Positions 1 through 5,355 of a DNA stretch of 5,355 nucleotides are shown one piece after another (the stretch's first letter is position 1; the number at the start of each line of letters is the position of its first letter). A program made the translations under genes and the position numbers. This DNA is from Thermoplasmata archaeon (GTDB lineage Archaea > Thermoplasmatota > Thermoplasmata > Lutacidiplasmatales > UBA184): positions 1 through 5,355 of the forward strand of contig JASHWY010000008.1 of NCBI GenBank assembly GCA_030043835.1. Reading direction: 5' to 3'. The notes under the pieces are model-generated. The model did no database searches and had not been told where the DNA came from. It saw only the letters and a list, made by a program, of their open reading frames with translations.

Positions 1-80
1 GCGAGAGAACGGGCCTCGGGAACGAACGCGAAGTTCGCCATCGAGTCTCCTGAGAACCAAGTCCACCCGCGGACGCCTCG

Positions 81-1121
81 TTACGTCGCTGTATGGCCCT
101 GAGGCAGGAGGTCGTACCTTCGCTCGAAGCGGGTAATGAGATTTCGGAAGCCGAGTCGGGTCCAGAAGTGGCTAGCCAGCGGATTGTCCGCGAAATACCA
201 GAGAACGAGGCCCTTCAGGTTCTGTTCAGCGAGCCGGCCTCGGGCGTACTCGAGCAGGTCCCGGCCGAGGCCCCGTCCGCGAGAGGACGAGATGACGCAG
301 GCGTTATCGATGTATCCGTAGCGCCCTTCGGGAAGGTGGCTGGGGTTCCCCGGGACCATCGTCTGCACCTCCGATTCAACGAATCCGACCACGGACCCCT
401 CCCACTCCATGACGGAAATCTGTGGGCGCGTGTCCTTGTTCGAGCCGCCGTCGAGGGCGAGCTCGAACTGCCGTCGAAAGCCCGGCTCGACGTCGGGCGG
501 GTTGCCCTGAACCCGAAATCGAGAATGCTGAAGTTCGTAGTCCGACTGTTCTGATCGGAGACGCCACACCGTCGGATAGTCCTCGTAACGCGCGGGTCGA
601 CACAGCCTCTGTCCCGGACCCGGGGGAAAACTCACGTCCGGGAAAGCGTGCGCGTAATGGCCCGATGCGATGAGGCCGAGCTCGGCCATCGCTGGCAGCA
701 ACTCTCGGTCCATCGAGGGCCAGAGAATGTACTCGCCGGTCAGCCCCTCTACTTTCCACAACTCCCGAGCGGCTTCAACGAGGGCGACCAGCGCCCCTCC
801 ACGGTCCGAATTCCCAGGCGCGGAGACTGCCAACACATTCCAAACTCCTCCGACACGAGGGGCAAACCCTAGCCACCCATGGCCCTCGGGCAGCGCCTGA
901 ACGCGGGGCTCGCCGAAGCCGACCACCGTTCCGCGTTCGTCACGCGTGACCAGTTGCGCGACGAGATCCTGACCCTGCCGCGCCCCGACCGATCTCTCAT
1001 ACTGCTCGGGAAGAAGGGGACCTGCCAAGCGATCGTCCAGCTCGTGGAACCTTTTCGCTTGGTCCGTGAGCAACCGGACAATCTCCGCGGTATCGCCCGG
1101 CTTCACGGGGTCTGTGCGCAT
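81..1121 (-). CDS. Two-domain GNAT family N-acetyltransferase
   Basis: This 346-aa protein is predicted to transfer an acetyl group from acetyl-CoA to an amine; the substrate cannot be read from the sequence. The C-terminal half (about residues 172-335) is a complete-looking GNAT domain. It has strands at 235-253 and 268-278, the pyrophosphate-binding motif A R281-G-R-G284-L-G286 at the start of a helix, and a motif-B-like segment ending N313...FW(319-320)...LGF(323-325). The N-terminal half (about 10-160) looks like a second, degenerate GNAT fold: a VVGF strand at 66-69, a VWNVLAVS strand at 93-100, then a helix and an 'LGL' turn near 148-150, but no intact R-x-x-G-x-G loop. Tandem GNATs with one inactive half are known in the superfamily. 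The ATG at 1121 is supported by a GAGGAG 10 nt upstream and a TATA-like box about 35 nt upstream. The protein is soluble, with no signal peptide. The family call is firm; activity of only the C-terminal half is inference. Confidence 0.9.
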   Translation of the reverse strand: MRTDPVKPGDTAEIVRLLTDQAKRFHELDDRLAGPLLPEQYERSVGARQGQDLVAQLVTRDERGTVVGFGEPRVQALPEGHGWLGFAPRVGGVWNVLAVSAPGNSDRGGALVALVEAARELWKVEGLTGEYILWPSMDRELLPAMAELGLIASGHYAHAFPDVSFPPGPGQRLCRPARYEDYPTVWRLRSEQSDYELQHSRFRVQGNPPDVEPGFRRQFELALDGGSNKDTRPQISVMEWEGSVVGFVESEVQTMVPGNPSHLPEGRYGYIDNACVISSSRGRGLGRDLLEYARGRLAEQNLKGLVLWYFADNPLASHFWTRLGFRNLITRFERRYDLLPQGHTAT

Positions 1122-1131
1122 GGCCCCGGCT

Positions 1132-1137
1132 CTCCTC
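1132..1137 (-). promoter_or_regulatory. Possible Shine-Dalgarno of the GNAT gene
   Basis: On the minus strand GAGGAG lies 10 nt before the ATG at 1121 and fits the anti-Shine-Dalgarno CCUCC core. If transcription starts about 25 nt from the TATA-like box (near 1131), this motif would be at or just outside the 5' end of the mRNA and would then not function. It is useful only if the transcript starts slightly further upstream. Confidence 0.35.
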
Positions 1138-1153
1138 GCTCAAGGACGCGGGA

Positions 1154-1159
1154 TTTAAA
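1154..1159 (-). promoter_or_regulatory. Archaeal TATA-box candidate for the GNAT gene
   Basis: A TTTAAA element is centred about 35 nt upstream of the GNAT ATG. It is a clear AT island in the otherwise GC-rich 77-nt gap between the small upstream gene and the GNAT gene. With usual archaeal spacing (start about 25 nt downstream of the TATA centre), the transcript would begin near 1131 and have a leader of about 10 nt. This suggests the GNAT gene can be transcribed independently of the small gene before it. Confidence 0.55.
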
Positions 1160-1198
1160 CCGTGACTCCTCTCCGTTCCGCGCTCAGTCCTACCAGCA

Positions 1199-1414
1199 CT
1201 ACCGGAGCTCTTTCACGCGCTCCATGGTCGTGGTTCCGAGCCCTCGGTGGCTCGTCGGGTGACACCGCAGGCCGAGGTCGCGGAGATACGCCCGGTGCGC
1301 ATACGTCGCGGGGTTCCCGGGGAGCTTTACCGTCCGCAGCGATGCGACCAGGTCGCGGAGAGACGGGTTCGCGATGCCGATCTCGGAGGCGCGTTCCGCG
1401 CTAATCGCGGTCAT
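1199..1414 (-). CDS. Small basic protein of unknown function (71 aa)
   Basis: I do not recognise this family. Three observations favour a real gene: roughly 85% of third codon positions are G or C against about 55% of second positions, as expected for coding DNA at this GC level; the composition is balanced and protein-like, with helical segments around residues 5-28; and it lies in the same orientation as its neighbours, ending 77 nt before the GNAT start. The C-terminal part has a Cys-His-Pro and a further His (about residues 51-56, 'RCHPTSH'), too few ligands for a standalone zinc finger. No signal peptide or membrane segment is visible. The ATG at 1414 is the only sensible start: the frame upstream has no ATG or GTG before a stop at 1481-1483. 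No Shine-Dalgarno motif precedes it. A strong inverted repeat lies 20 nt upstream. It could still be a chance open frame. Confidence 0.5.
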   Translation of the reverse strand: MTAISAERASEIGIANPSLRDLVASLRTVKLPGNPATYAHRAYLRDLGLRCHPTSHRGLGTTTMERVKELR

Positions 1415-1434
1415 CGGCGCGAAGCGAGCGCGCA

Positions 1435-1471
1435 GGGCTCGCGGCGAGCGATGTGAGCGAGCCGCGAGCCC
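1435..1471. repeat. 11-bp perfect inverted repeat (hairpin) with GAGCGA direct repeat in its loop
   Basis: GGGCTCGCGGC (1435-1445) is exactly complementary to GCCGCGAGCCC (1461-1471). The 15-nt loop is GAGCGA-TGT-GAGCGA, so each loop flank carries the same hexamer in direct orientation. The structure lies 20 nt upstream of the 71-aa gene's ATG, on the 5' side. It may be a leader-RNA hairpin or a protein-binding operator. It lacks a T-run, so a terminator for the propeller gene 580 bp away is unlikely. Confidence 0.6.
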
Positions 1472-1488
1472 GTGTCCCCATCATGCCG

Positions 1489-1521
1489 CGGGGGCGAGCG
1501 AGAATCTTTAGCGAGCCCCCG
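1489..1521. repeat. 7-bp inverted repeat enclosing a TATA-like AT island
   Basis: CGGGGGC (1489-1495) pairs exactly with GCCCCCG (1515-1521), with a 19-nt loop. The loop starts with GAGCGA and ends with TAGCGA, echoing the neighbouring hairpin. Its centre on the minus strand reads CTAAAGATT, the best TATA-like candidate upstream of the 71-aa gene, though about 94 nt before the ATG. If it is a promoter, the stem would flank it as an operator would, and the transcript would start near 1482 and include the 1435-1471 hairpin. The promoter role is speculative. Confidence 0.4.
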
Positions 1522-1637
1522 AGGCTTGAAGTGGGACGCGTGGGGCTGCGCGTCCTACGACCGACCGGTGGGATCGACGACCGAGTCGAAGGGCTCCGGG
1601 CCGATCTCGGGCGTTACAGGGGCCGGCGTCTGACGGA

Positions 1638-1677
1638 GCGGGCACGGAGGGATTCGACTAACGTCTTGTTCGAATCC
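1638..1677 (-). repeat. tRNA-Arg 3'-end-like fragment within an inverted repeat
   Basis: Positions 1638-1657 match 4803-4822, the complement of the 3' acceptor and T-arm half of the tRNA-Arg gene, at 18 of 20 bases and in the same orientation. The match ends inside the T-loop. Bases 1665-1677 (CTTGTTCGAATCC) also match 12 of 13 bases of 4788-4800, which adjoins the tRNA 3' end, but here the two blocks are in the opposite order. The two blocks also pair with each other: GGATTCGA (1650-1657) with TCGAATCC (1670-1677). No tRNA cloverleaf can be formed here. It may be a remnant of an integration or duplication at a tRNA gene, or coincidence. Confidence 0.35.
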
Positions 1678-2051
1678 TCCTGTTTCAACCCGTCCGAGGC
1701 TTCGAACGGTGTTCCCGGGACCGGTGCCCACTCCGCCAAACCCCCCTCCCTGCGAGAATCCCTTGTCGCGGGAAAGGGTCCCTCCTTCGGGCCAGCACCC
1801 CCACGCATGAATCCAGCGGGTTCCGCCGGCCGTGTGCTACAAAGTGGGATGCCATTCTCGCATAGAGCCAGGGTTCACGGGAATCTCGATCTAGGCCGCA
1901 TAACGCGCTGGACCTACGCACTACTGCCGCAGTCTCGGATTCGTTCCGCCGCGGGCCGAGGGACGTCCGAGCCTGCCGTGGCCCGAGCGCTGCCCTGGAT
2001 CTGGGACACCCCCCCGGTGAGGAGCCGCCGGTGCCCCCGTCGGACGGACGT

Positions 2052-4541
2052 TCAGCTCGGGCCGGGCGGGTTCGCGGGCGGGGAGCTTCCGCTCGCCGGC
2101 GGGGGGACAGGCGATGCCTTCCGCCGTCGGCGCAGTAGCAGCACCACGACGAGAGCGGCCACCACCACCGCGACGAGGCCGCCCAGCAACCCATATCCTT
2201 CCGCAGCCGGGAGGCCGAGGAACGTGGGCGAGCTCGAGGGCGGGGGAGTCGTGCTCTTCGAGAACGCGATCGATTCCGTCAGGTTCGCCCCGTTGACGGT
2301 CACGTTGCCGCTGGCGGGGCTCGCGGTGTAGCCGCTGACGGCCCCGACGTCGAACGGGTGCTGACCGTTCGCCTCGCCGGTGAAGACGATTGAGGCCGTC
2401 GCCGACGATTTCGTCGAGCCACTTAGGGTGGTCGACCAGCTGGTGCCGGAGGGGAGCCCTGTCTCGCTGAAGGTGACCGAGTACGTCAAGGCGCCGATGA
2501 TCGACACCGAGCCCGAGTCGTAGTTGGCGATGTAGACGTCGCCGTTCCCGCCGTCGTAGGCGGCGCCGTCGGGCCCATAGCCCACGTCGATGGTGCCCAC
2601 GAGCGAATTGGTCGAGCCGTTGATCACACTCAGGTTGTCCGCGTCGTAGTTGGCGACGTAGACATAGCCGTTGCCGCTGTCGAAAGCCTGGGCGTAGGGT
2701 TCGGCACCCACGGTGACCGAACCCACCACCGTTTCCGTCGCTCCGCTGATCACCGAGACGTTGTCCGACTTCCAGTTGGCAATGAAGACATAGCCGTCGG
2801 CGCTGTCGTAAACGACGCCGTTCGGCCCGTGCCCCACGCCTACCCAGTGGACGATCGCCGCCGTTGTGCCGTTAATGACGGTGACGTTGTCGGAGTCGTA
2901 GTTCGCGACGTACACGTTTCCGTTCCCGCTGTCGTAGGCGACCCCTTCCGGTTCGACGCCGACATTGTCCGTGGCGACCAGGGAGTCGGAGGCTCCGTTG
3001 ATGACACTCACGTTGTTGGAGACAAAGTTGCTCACGAAGAGATAGCCGTTGGCGCTGTCGTAGGCGACACTGTCGGGTCCGGCCCCGACATCGACCGACC
3101 CCACGACGGCGTCGGTCGCACCGTTAAGGACCGTCAGGTTGTCGGTGGAGTAGTCGGCCACATAGACGTAACCGTTCTTGCTATCGAAGGCCGCGGCGTA
3201 CGGATAGCCTCCGACCCCGACCCACCGAACAACCCCGTTGGTCGCGCCGTTCACAACGGTCACATTATCCGTGTAGTAGTTCGTTACGAAGAGATCGCCG
3301 TTCGCGCTGTCGTAGGCGATCCCGTCCGGGTACACTCCGAGCCGGACCCATCCCGAGAACGTGTTCGTCGCGGCGTCGACCGCGGTCAGGTTGCCGGAGT
3401 CGTAGTTCGCGACGTAGACGACGTTCGTCGCGCTATCGACCGCGACGCCTTCCGGGTGGTGCCCCGTGGGAACCGAGGCGACCGCCGAGTCCGTCGCGCC
3501 ATTGATGACCGTGACATTGCCCCAGGTAGTGTTCGTGTTCGCCACGTAGACGTACTTGTTCGCTCCGTCGTAGGCGATGCCGTCAGGCCCAATCCCGACG
3601 GCGACGTTACCCACCTCCGTGTCGGTGGCTCCGTTGATGACCGTGACGTTGTTGGAACCGAAGTTGGCCACGTAGACGTAGCCATTGGCGCTGTCGAAGG
3701 TCGAGGCCCATGGTTCACTTCCAGTACCGACCGACGCCACGGTCGCCTCCGTGGCCCCGTTGATCACCGTTACATTGTCGCTGTCATAGTTGGTCACGTA
3801 AACGTACCCGTTCGTGCCATCAAACGCAGCGCTATCCGGTAGGTGCCCGACCGTAACCGTATCGACGACACTGTCGGTGGCGCCATTGACGACCGAGACG
3901 GTATCGCTGTCGCCGTTCGTGACGTATAGGTATCCGTTCGCGCTGTCGTAGGCAATGCCGTCCGGGTAGTATCCGACCGCGATCCAGCCGACGACCTCGT
4001 CGGTCGCCCCGTTGATCACCGTAACGTTTCCGGATTGGCTCCCGGACGAATACGAGTTCACGACGTACACGTACCCGTTCGCGCCGTCGTAGGCGATGCC
4101 GTACGGTTCGCTCCCCACGGCGACCTGGCCGACGACGAAATCGGTCGCCCCATTGACGACAATGACGTTGTCGGAGACGTAGTCGGCGACGAAGAGCCGA
4201 CCGCTCGCGGTGTCGTACGCGACCGAATCGGGACCCATTCCGTTGTCTGGGACGAAGTTGCCCCCTTCCAGGGTGTCATTCAGGAGCGTCAATGTGTCGA
4301 GGACGGTTCCGAACGTCGAGGCCGTTGGGTCCGGCGCGTCGAGGTGCCCGCGGGCCAGCGAGGCGGCGAGACCCGTAGTGGGCAGTGCCCCTGGCACCCG
4401 CTCCGAGAGTCCGGGGTCCAACGGAGAGCCCGAGCGAGCGCCGAAGGCCACGAGGGCGAGACCCATCGCCGACAGTACGACCAACGTTACGACCACGGCG
4501 GCCCACGCACGGGAGGCGCTCGGAACGCGATTCGCCCTCAT
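2052..4541 (-). CDS. Secreted, membrane-anchored YVTN-repeat beta-propeller surface protein
   Basis: This 829-aa protein is predicted to sit on the outside of the cell as a large binding or structural module. A positively charged start and a hydrophobic segment (about 12-34, ending AFGA) form a signal peptide. A low-complexity linker follows, then 14 propeller units (about 103-680), mostly 42 aa long, with the core x-P-D-G-I-A-Y-D-S-A-N-G-Y-V-Y-V-A-N-Y-x-S-D-N-V-T-V-I-N-G-A-T, the YVTN/YncE-like pattern. Residues 687-762 (YSVTFSETGLPSGTSW... to ...IAF) form a small beta-sandwich module that I associate with archaeal, particularly Thermoplasmata, surface proteins. A Ser/Pro/Thr linker leads to a membrane helix (about 785-803), then RRRRK and a Pro/Ser-rich tail inside the cell. 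The layout is that of a type I membrane protein. Eleven units carry an N-x-S/T sequon at the same place, suggesting heavy N-glycosylation. No enzyme active site is visible; the ligand is unknown. The ATG at 4541 is supported by the signal peptide directly after it and a TATA-like box 35 nt upstream. Confidence 0.9.
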   Translation of the reverse strand: MRANRVPSASRAWAAVVVTLVVLSAMGLALVAFGARSGSPLDPGLSERVPGALPTTGLAASLARGHLDAPDPTASTFGTVLDTLTLLNDTLEGGNFVPDNGMGPDSVAYDTASGRLFVADYVSDNVIVVNGATDFVVGQVAVGSEPYGIAYDGANGYVYVVNSYSSGSQSGNVTVINGATDEVVGWIAVGYYPDGIAYDSANGYLYVTNGDSDTVSVVNGATDSVVDTVTVGHLPDSAAFDGTNGYVYVTNYDSDNVTVINGATEATVASVGTGSEPWASTFDSANGYVYVANFGSNNVTVINGATDTEVGNVAVGIGPDGIAYDGANKYVYVANTNTTWGNVTVINGATDSAVASVPTGHHPEGVAVDSATNVVYVANYDSGNLTAVDAATNTFSGWVRLGVYPDGIAYDSANGDLFVTNYYTDNVTVVNGATNGVVRWVGVGGYPYAAAFDSKNGYVYVADYSTDNLTVLNGATDAVVGSVDVGAGPDSVAYDSANGYLFVSNFVSNNVSVINGASDSLVATDNVGVEPEGVAYDSGNGNVYVANYDSDNVTVINGTTAAIVHWVGVGHGPNGVVYDSADGYVFIANWKSDNVSVISGATETVVGSVTVGAEPYAQAFDSGNGYVYVANYDADNLSVINGSTNSLVGTIDVGYGPDGAAYDGGNGDVYIANYDSGSVSIIGALTYSVTFSETGLPSGTSWSTTLSGSTKSSATASIVFTGEANGQHPFDVGAVSGYTASPASGNVTVNGANLTESIAFSKSTTPPPSSSPTFLGLPAAEGYGLLGGLVAVVVAALVVVLLLRRRRKASPVPPPASGSSPPANPPGPS
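2502..4235 (-). repeat. Fourteen tandem coding repeats of about 126 bp
   Basis: These are the DNA of the propeller units, in phase with the reading frame. Twelve units are exactly 42 codons or the equivalent; the second has a 5-codon insertion (SYSSGSQSG loop, about residues 162-171) and the sixth a 2-codon insertion (NTNTTWG, about 335-341). The units are diverged at the nucleotide level, so recent unit duplication is not obvious. Unit 7 and the segment starting unit 8 (AVDAATNTFSGW, residues 387-398) depart most from consensus. The same periodicity produces long antisense open frames that should not be annotated. Confidence 0.85.
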
Positions 4542-4803
4542 GGGAAAGTCTCGCGCCTACTCACCTTCCGGGATAAGTACCTTAGGAAACGCCAAGTGGG
4601 GGACGCCCGCTCGGTCGGCGGGTCGTGCGGCCGGATCGGCGCCCACTCGCTTCCCACCCGCAGATCTCGGCGTCCCACGCCCGGTCGGACGGGACCCACA
4701 CGTCGGGACTCGCTAGGTAACCCTCGCGAGCTGACCGGTCCTTTTCGCGCCACCAGTGGCCCGGAGTCGGAGGCGCGCGAACAACTACTTGTCCGAATCC
4801 AAG
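4542..4803. other. Gap between tRNA-Arg and the propeller gene
   Basis: This 262-bp gap holds the propeller promoter at its left end. The only minus-strand open frame (4538-4753) is Arg/Pro-rich and overlaps the propeller start, so I do not treat it as a gene. Weak stems are present (CTCGC at 4709-4713 with GCGAG at 4726-4730; CCGGTC at 4681-4686 with GACCGG at 4733-4738), which at this GC content are not clearly meaningful. No T-rich terminator follows the tRNA; a 4-bp CTTG/CAAG stem lies at its 3' end (4788-4803). Confidence 0.4.
4573..4580 (-). promoter_or_regulatory. Archaeal TATA-box candidate for the propeller gene
   Basis: On the minus strand TACTTAT is centred about 35 nt upstream of the ATG at 4541, the same distance as the TTTAAA box of the GNAT gene. 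The transcript would start near 4550, giving a leader of about 9 nt. A GGTGA motif between the box and the ATG lies about 19 nt before the start and probably outside the transcript, so translation is likely leaderless or short-leadered. Confidence 0.5.
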
Positions 4804-4878
4804 CGGGCGCGGAGGGATTTGAACCCTCGACCGCCGGGTTAGGAACCCGGTGCCCTATCCAGGCTAGGCTACGCGCCC
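4804..4878 (-). tRNA. tRNA-Arg, anticodon CCU
   Basis: The minus strand folds into a full 75-nt cloverleaf. The 7-bp acceptor stem is GGGCGCG/CGCGCCC with discriminator G. The 4-bp D-stem (GCCT/GGGC, one T-G pair) encloses a loop containing GG. The anticodon stem CCGGG/CCCGG holds the loop TTCCTAA, so the anticodon is CCT (CCU in RNA), reading AGG arginine codons. A 5-nt variable region follows, then a perfect T-stem GAGGG/CCCTC with loop TTCAAAT. There is no intron. CCA is not encoded: the bases after the discriminator are CTT, so CCA must be added by a nucleotidyltransferase. Confidence 0.97.
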
Positions 4879-4899
4879 CGATCGAAGGACGGTTCCAAG

Positions 4900-4905
4900 G
4901 ATATC
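4900..4905 (-). promoter_or_regulatory. TATA-like element for tRNA-Arg, overlapping the upstream stop codon
   Basis: GATATC (minus strand CTGATATCC) is centred about 24 nt upstream of the tRNA 5' end, the right place for an archaeal tRNA promoter. It overlaps the TGA stop (4904-4906) of the preceding gene. The tRNA could instead be co-transcribed with that gene, since only 25 nt separate them. Confidence 0.35.
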
Positions 4906-5355
4906 AGGGCTTCGCGGGCGTGACGGTTTCCCGAGGGAGAAGTTGCTCGTACCGGTGGTCCCTTGGGGCTGTGAACGACGACGCAGCCTCCTGAGCGATC
5001 TCGATTCCCTCGAGGTATTCGCGGATCGTCGGCAGGACAGGCCGGCGAGGGTCGCCGTCTGAGACGGTCGGCGAGGAGCCCCCGAGAGCCCCTAACAGCC
5101 ATCGGTCGGTTCCCGCAACGAAGAGGAACGGAAAGACCCTCGACTCGCGGGTCAGCGCGGAGAAGAGCACCTCGGGCCTCGCTTCGGAGCGCGGTGTTCC
5201 CGAAAGCAGGACGACCTGGTCGCCGGTCCGTCCCTGGTACGGCGGGAGCCTCGCGGGCTCGAGGAGAGTGCGGTGGGTGATCCACCCGCGCGCGAGCATC
5301 CTCCGCTGGGAGAACGGAAGCCCGAACGGCCCCACGAGATGACCGCCCCGGCCTT
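4904..5355 (-). CDS. C-terminal part of an uncharacterised protein, possibly an Lrp/AsnC-like regulator (5' end outside window)
   Basis: The frame is open from the right edge for 149 codons and ends in TGA at 4904. A GTG at 5333-5335 is an available start, but the frame continues upstream with ordinary codons (GRGGHL before it), so the true start is probably beyond the window. The best hint is 'RRMLARGWITHRTLLEPARLP' (from about codon 17), which resembles the end of a winged helix-turn-helix followed by the 'G-x-I-x-x-x-x-x-x-L-x-P-x-x-L' link of Lrp/AsnC-type regulators. The rest contains strand-like runs (DQVVLLSG, FPFLFVAG, RWLLGALG) compatible with a small alpha/beta domain. The protein has no membrane segment. 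The overlapping frame at 4869-5285 is Arg/Pro-rich, runs into the tRNA, and is a shadow. The coding call is good; the regulator assignment is a guess. Confidence 0.65.
   Translation of the reverse strand, partial: GRGGHLVGPFGLPFSQRRMLARGWITHRTLLEPARLPPYQGRTGDQVVLLSGTPRSEARPEVLFSALTRESRVFPFLFVAGTDRWLLGALGGSSPTVSDGDPRRPVLPTIREYLEGIEIAQEAASSFTAPRDHRYEQLLPRETVTPAKP

Larger units (their letters stand above)
1415..2051. other. 637-bp intergenic stretch without a convincing gene
   Basis: No frame here looks like a real gene. A plus-strand frame (1453-2331) and minus-strand frames (1685-2194, 1614-1808) are Arg/Pro/Ser-rich, run into or lie antisense to other features, and lack recognisable domains; the 64-codon minus frame at 1614-1808 has only about 70% GC3. 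What the stretch does hold is two inverted repeats near 1435-1521, a tRNA-3'-end-like segment at 1638-1657 inside a further inverted repeat, and a short odd palindrome (CCGTC-G-GACGG) just after the propeller stop. I see no T-run terminator after the propeller gene. It could contain an untranslated 3' region, an unrecognised small RNA, or decayed coding sequence. Confidence 0.5.

Noticed and set aside
24..38. Short inverted repeat CGAAC-GCGAA-GTTCG after the acetyltransferase stop
   Set aside because: A 5-bp stem without a T-run is too weak to call a terminator at this base composition.
376..759. Open frames on both strands inside the acetyltransferase gene
   Set aside because: They are shadows of the GNAT reading frame, with Arg-rich products and no domains.
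1638..1729. Possible second tRNA on the minus strand (GGGCAC at the 5' side, GTGCCC at the 3' side)
   Set aside because: Six acceptor pairs can form, but there is no U8, no D-arm, no T-stem 5' strand and no anticodon stem in the right place.
1614..1808. 64-codon minus-strand frame (C-terminal part EASDGLKQEDSNKTLVESLRAR looks protein-like)
   Set aside because: GC3 is only about 70%, there is no clear start signal, and the first half is Gly/Pro/Arg-rich. It might be a decayed gene end, but the evidence is too thin.
1453..2331. 292-codon plus-strand open frame across the long intergenic stretch
   Set aside because: It is Arg/Pro/Ser/Gly-rich with no recognisable domain, its start lies inside the hairpin loop, and its last 280 bases are antisense to the propeller C-terminus.
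2829..3842. 337-codon plus-strand open frame rich in Val, Asp, Arg and Gly
   Set aside because: It is antisense to the propeller repeats and echoes their 126-bp period; the signal peptide, repeats and membrane anchor are all in the minus-strand frame.
4035..4994. 319-codon plus-strand open frame
   Set aside because: It crosses the propeller start, the promoter gap, the tRNA gene and the end of the next gene on the opposite strand, and shows no domain.
4869..5285. 138-codon minus-strand frame overlapping the partial gene
   Set aside because: It is Arg/Pro/Ala-rich and its end runs into the tRNA gene; the alternative frame (4904-5355) has normal hydrophobic strands.

Overview
This 5.36-kb, GC-rich window most likely comes from an archaeon, and I would guess a member of the Thermoplasmatota. 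The reasons are: TATA-like promoter elements sit about 35 nt upstream of two start codons, implying leaders of about 10 nt; the tRNA gene encodes no CCA; and the large surface protein combines a YVTN-type beta-propeller with a small beta-sandwich module ('VTFSETGLPSGTSW...') and a C-terminal anchor, a layout I associate with Thermoplasmata surface proteins. The lineage is an inference from recognition, not from a search.

Every gene I accept is on the minus strand. In transcription order (right to left) they are: the C-terminal 149 codons of a protein running off the right edge, perhaps an Lrp/AsnC-like regulator (5355-4904); a tRNA-Arg(CCU) gene 25 nt downstream (4878-4804); a 262-bp gap holding the promoter of the next gene; an 829-aa secreted, C-terminally anchored surface protein with 14 propeller repeats (4541-2052); a 637-bp stretch with no convincing gene but with inverted repeats, a GCGAG-rich cluster and a tRNA-3'-end-like sequence (2051-1415); a small 71-aa protein of unknown function (1414-1199); and a 346-aa acetyltransferase with two GNAT-type halves (1121-81). 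Positions 1-80, downstream of the acetyltransferase stop, show no gene.

The genes do not form an obvious pathway or operon. The propeller gene, the acetyltransferase and the tRNA each have their own TATA-like element, so they are probably separate transcription units that share an orientation. The most interesting points are the 14-unit propeller, whose consensus breaks at its midpoint and which carries N-glycosylation sequons at one fixed repeat position; the paired hairpins upstream of the small gene; and the tRNA-like fragment between the propeller and the small gene. I see no CRISPR array, transposase, integrase or recognisable defence system.
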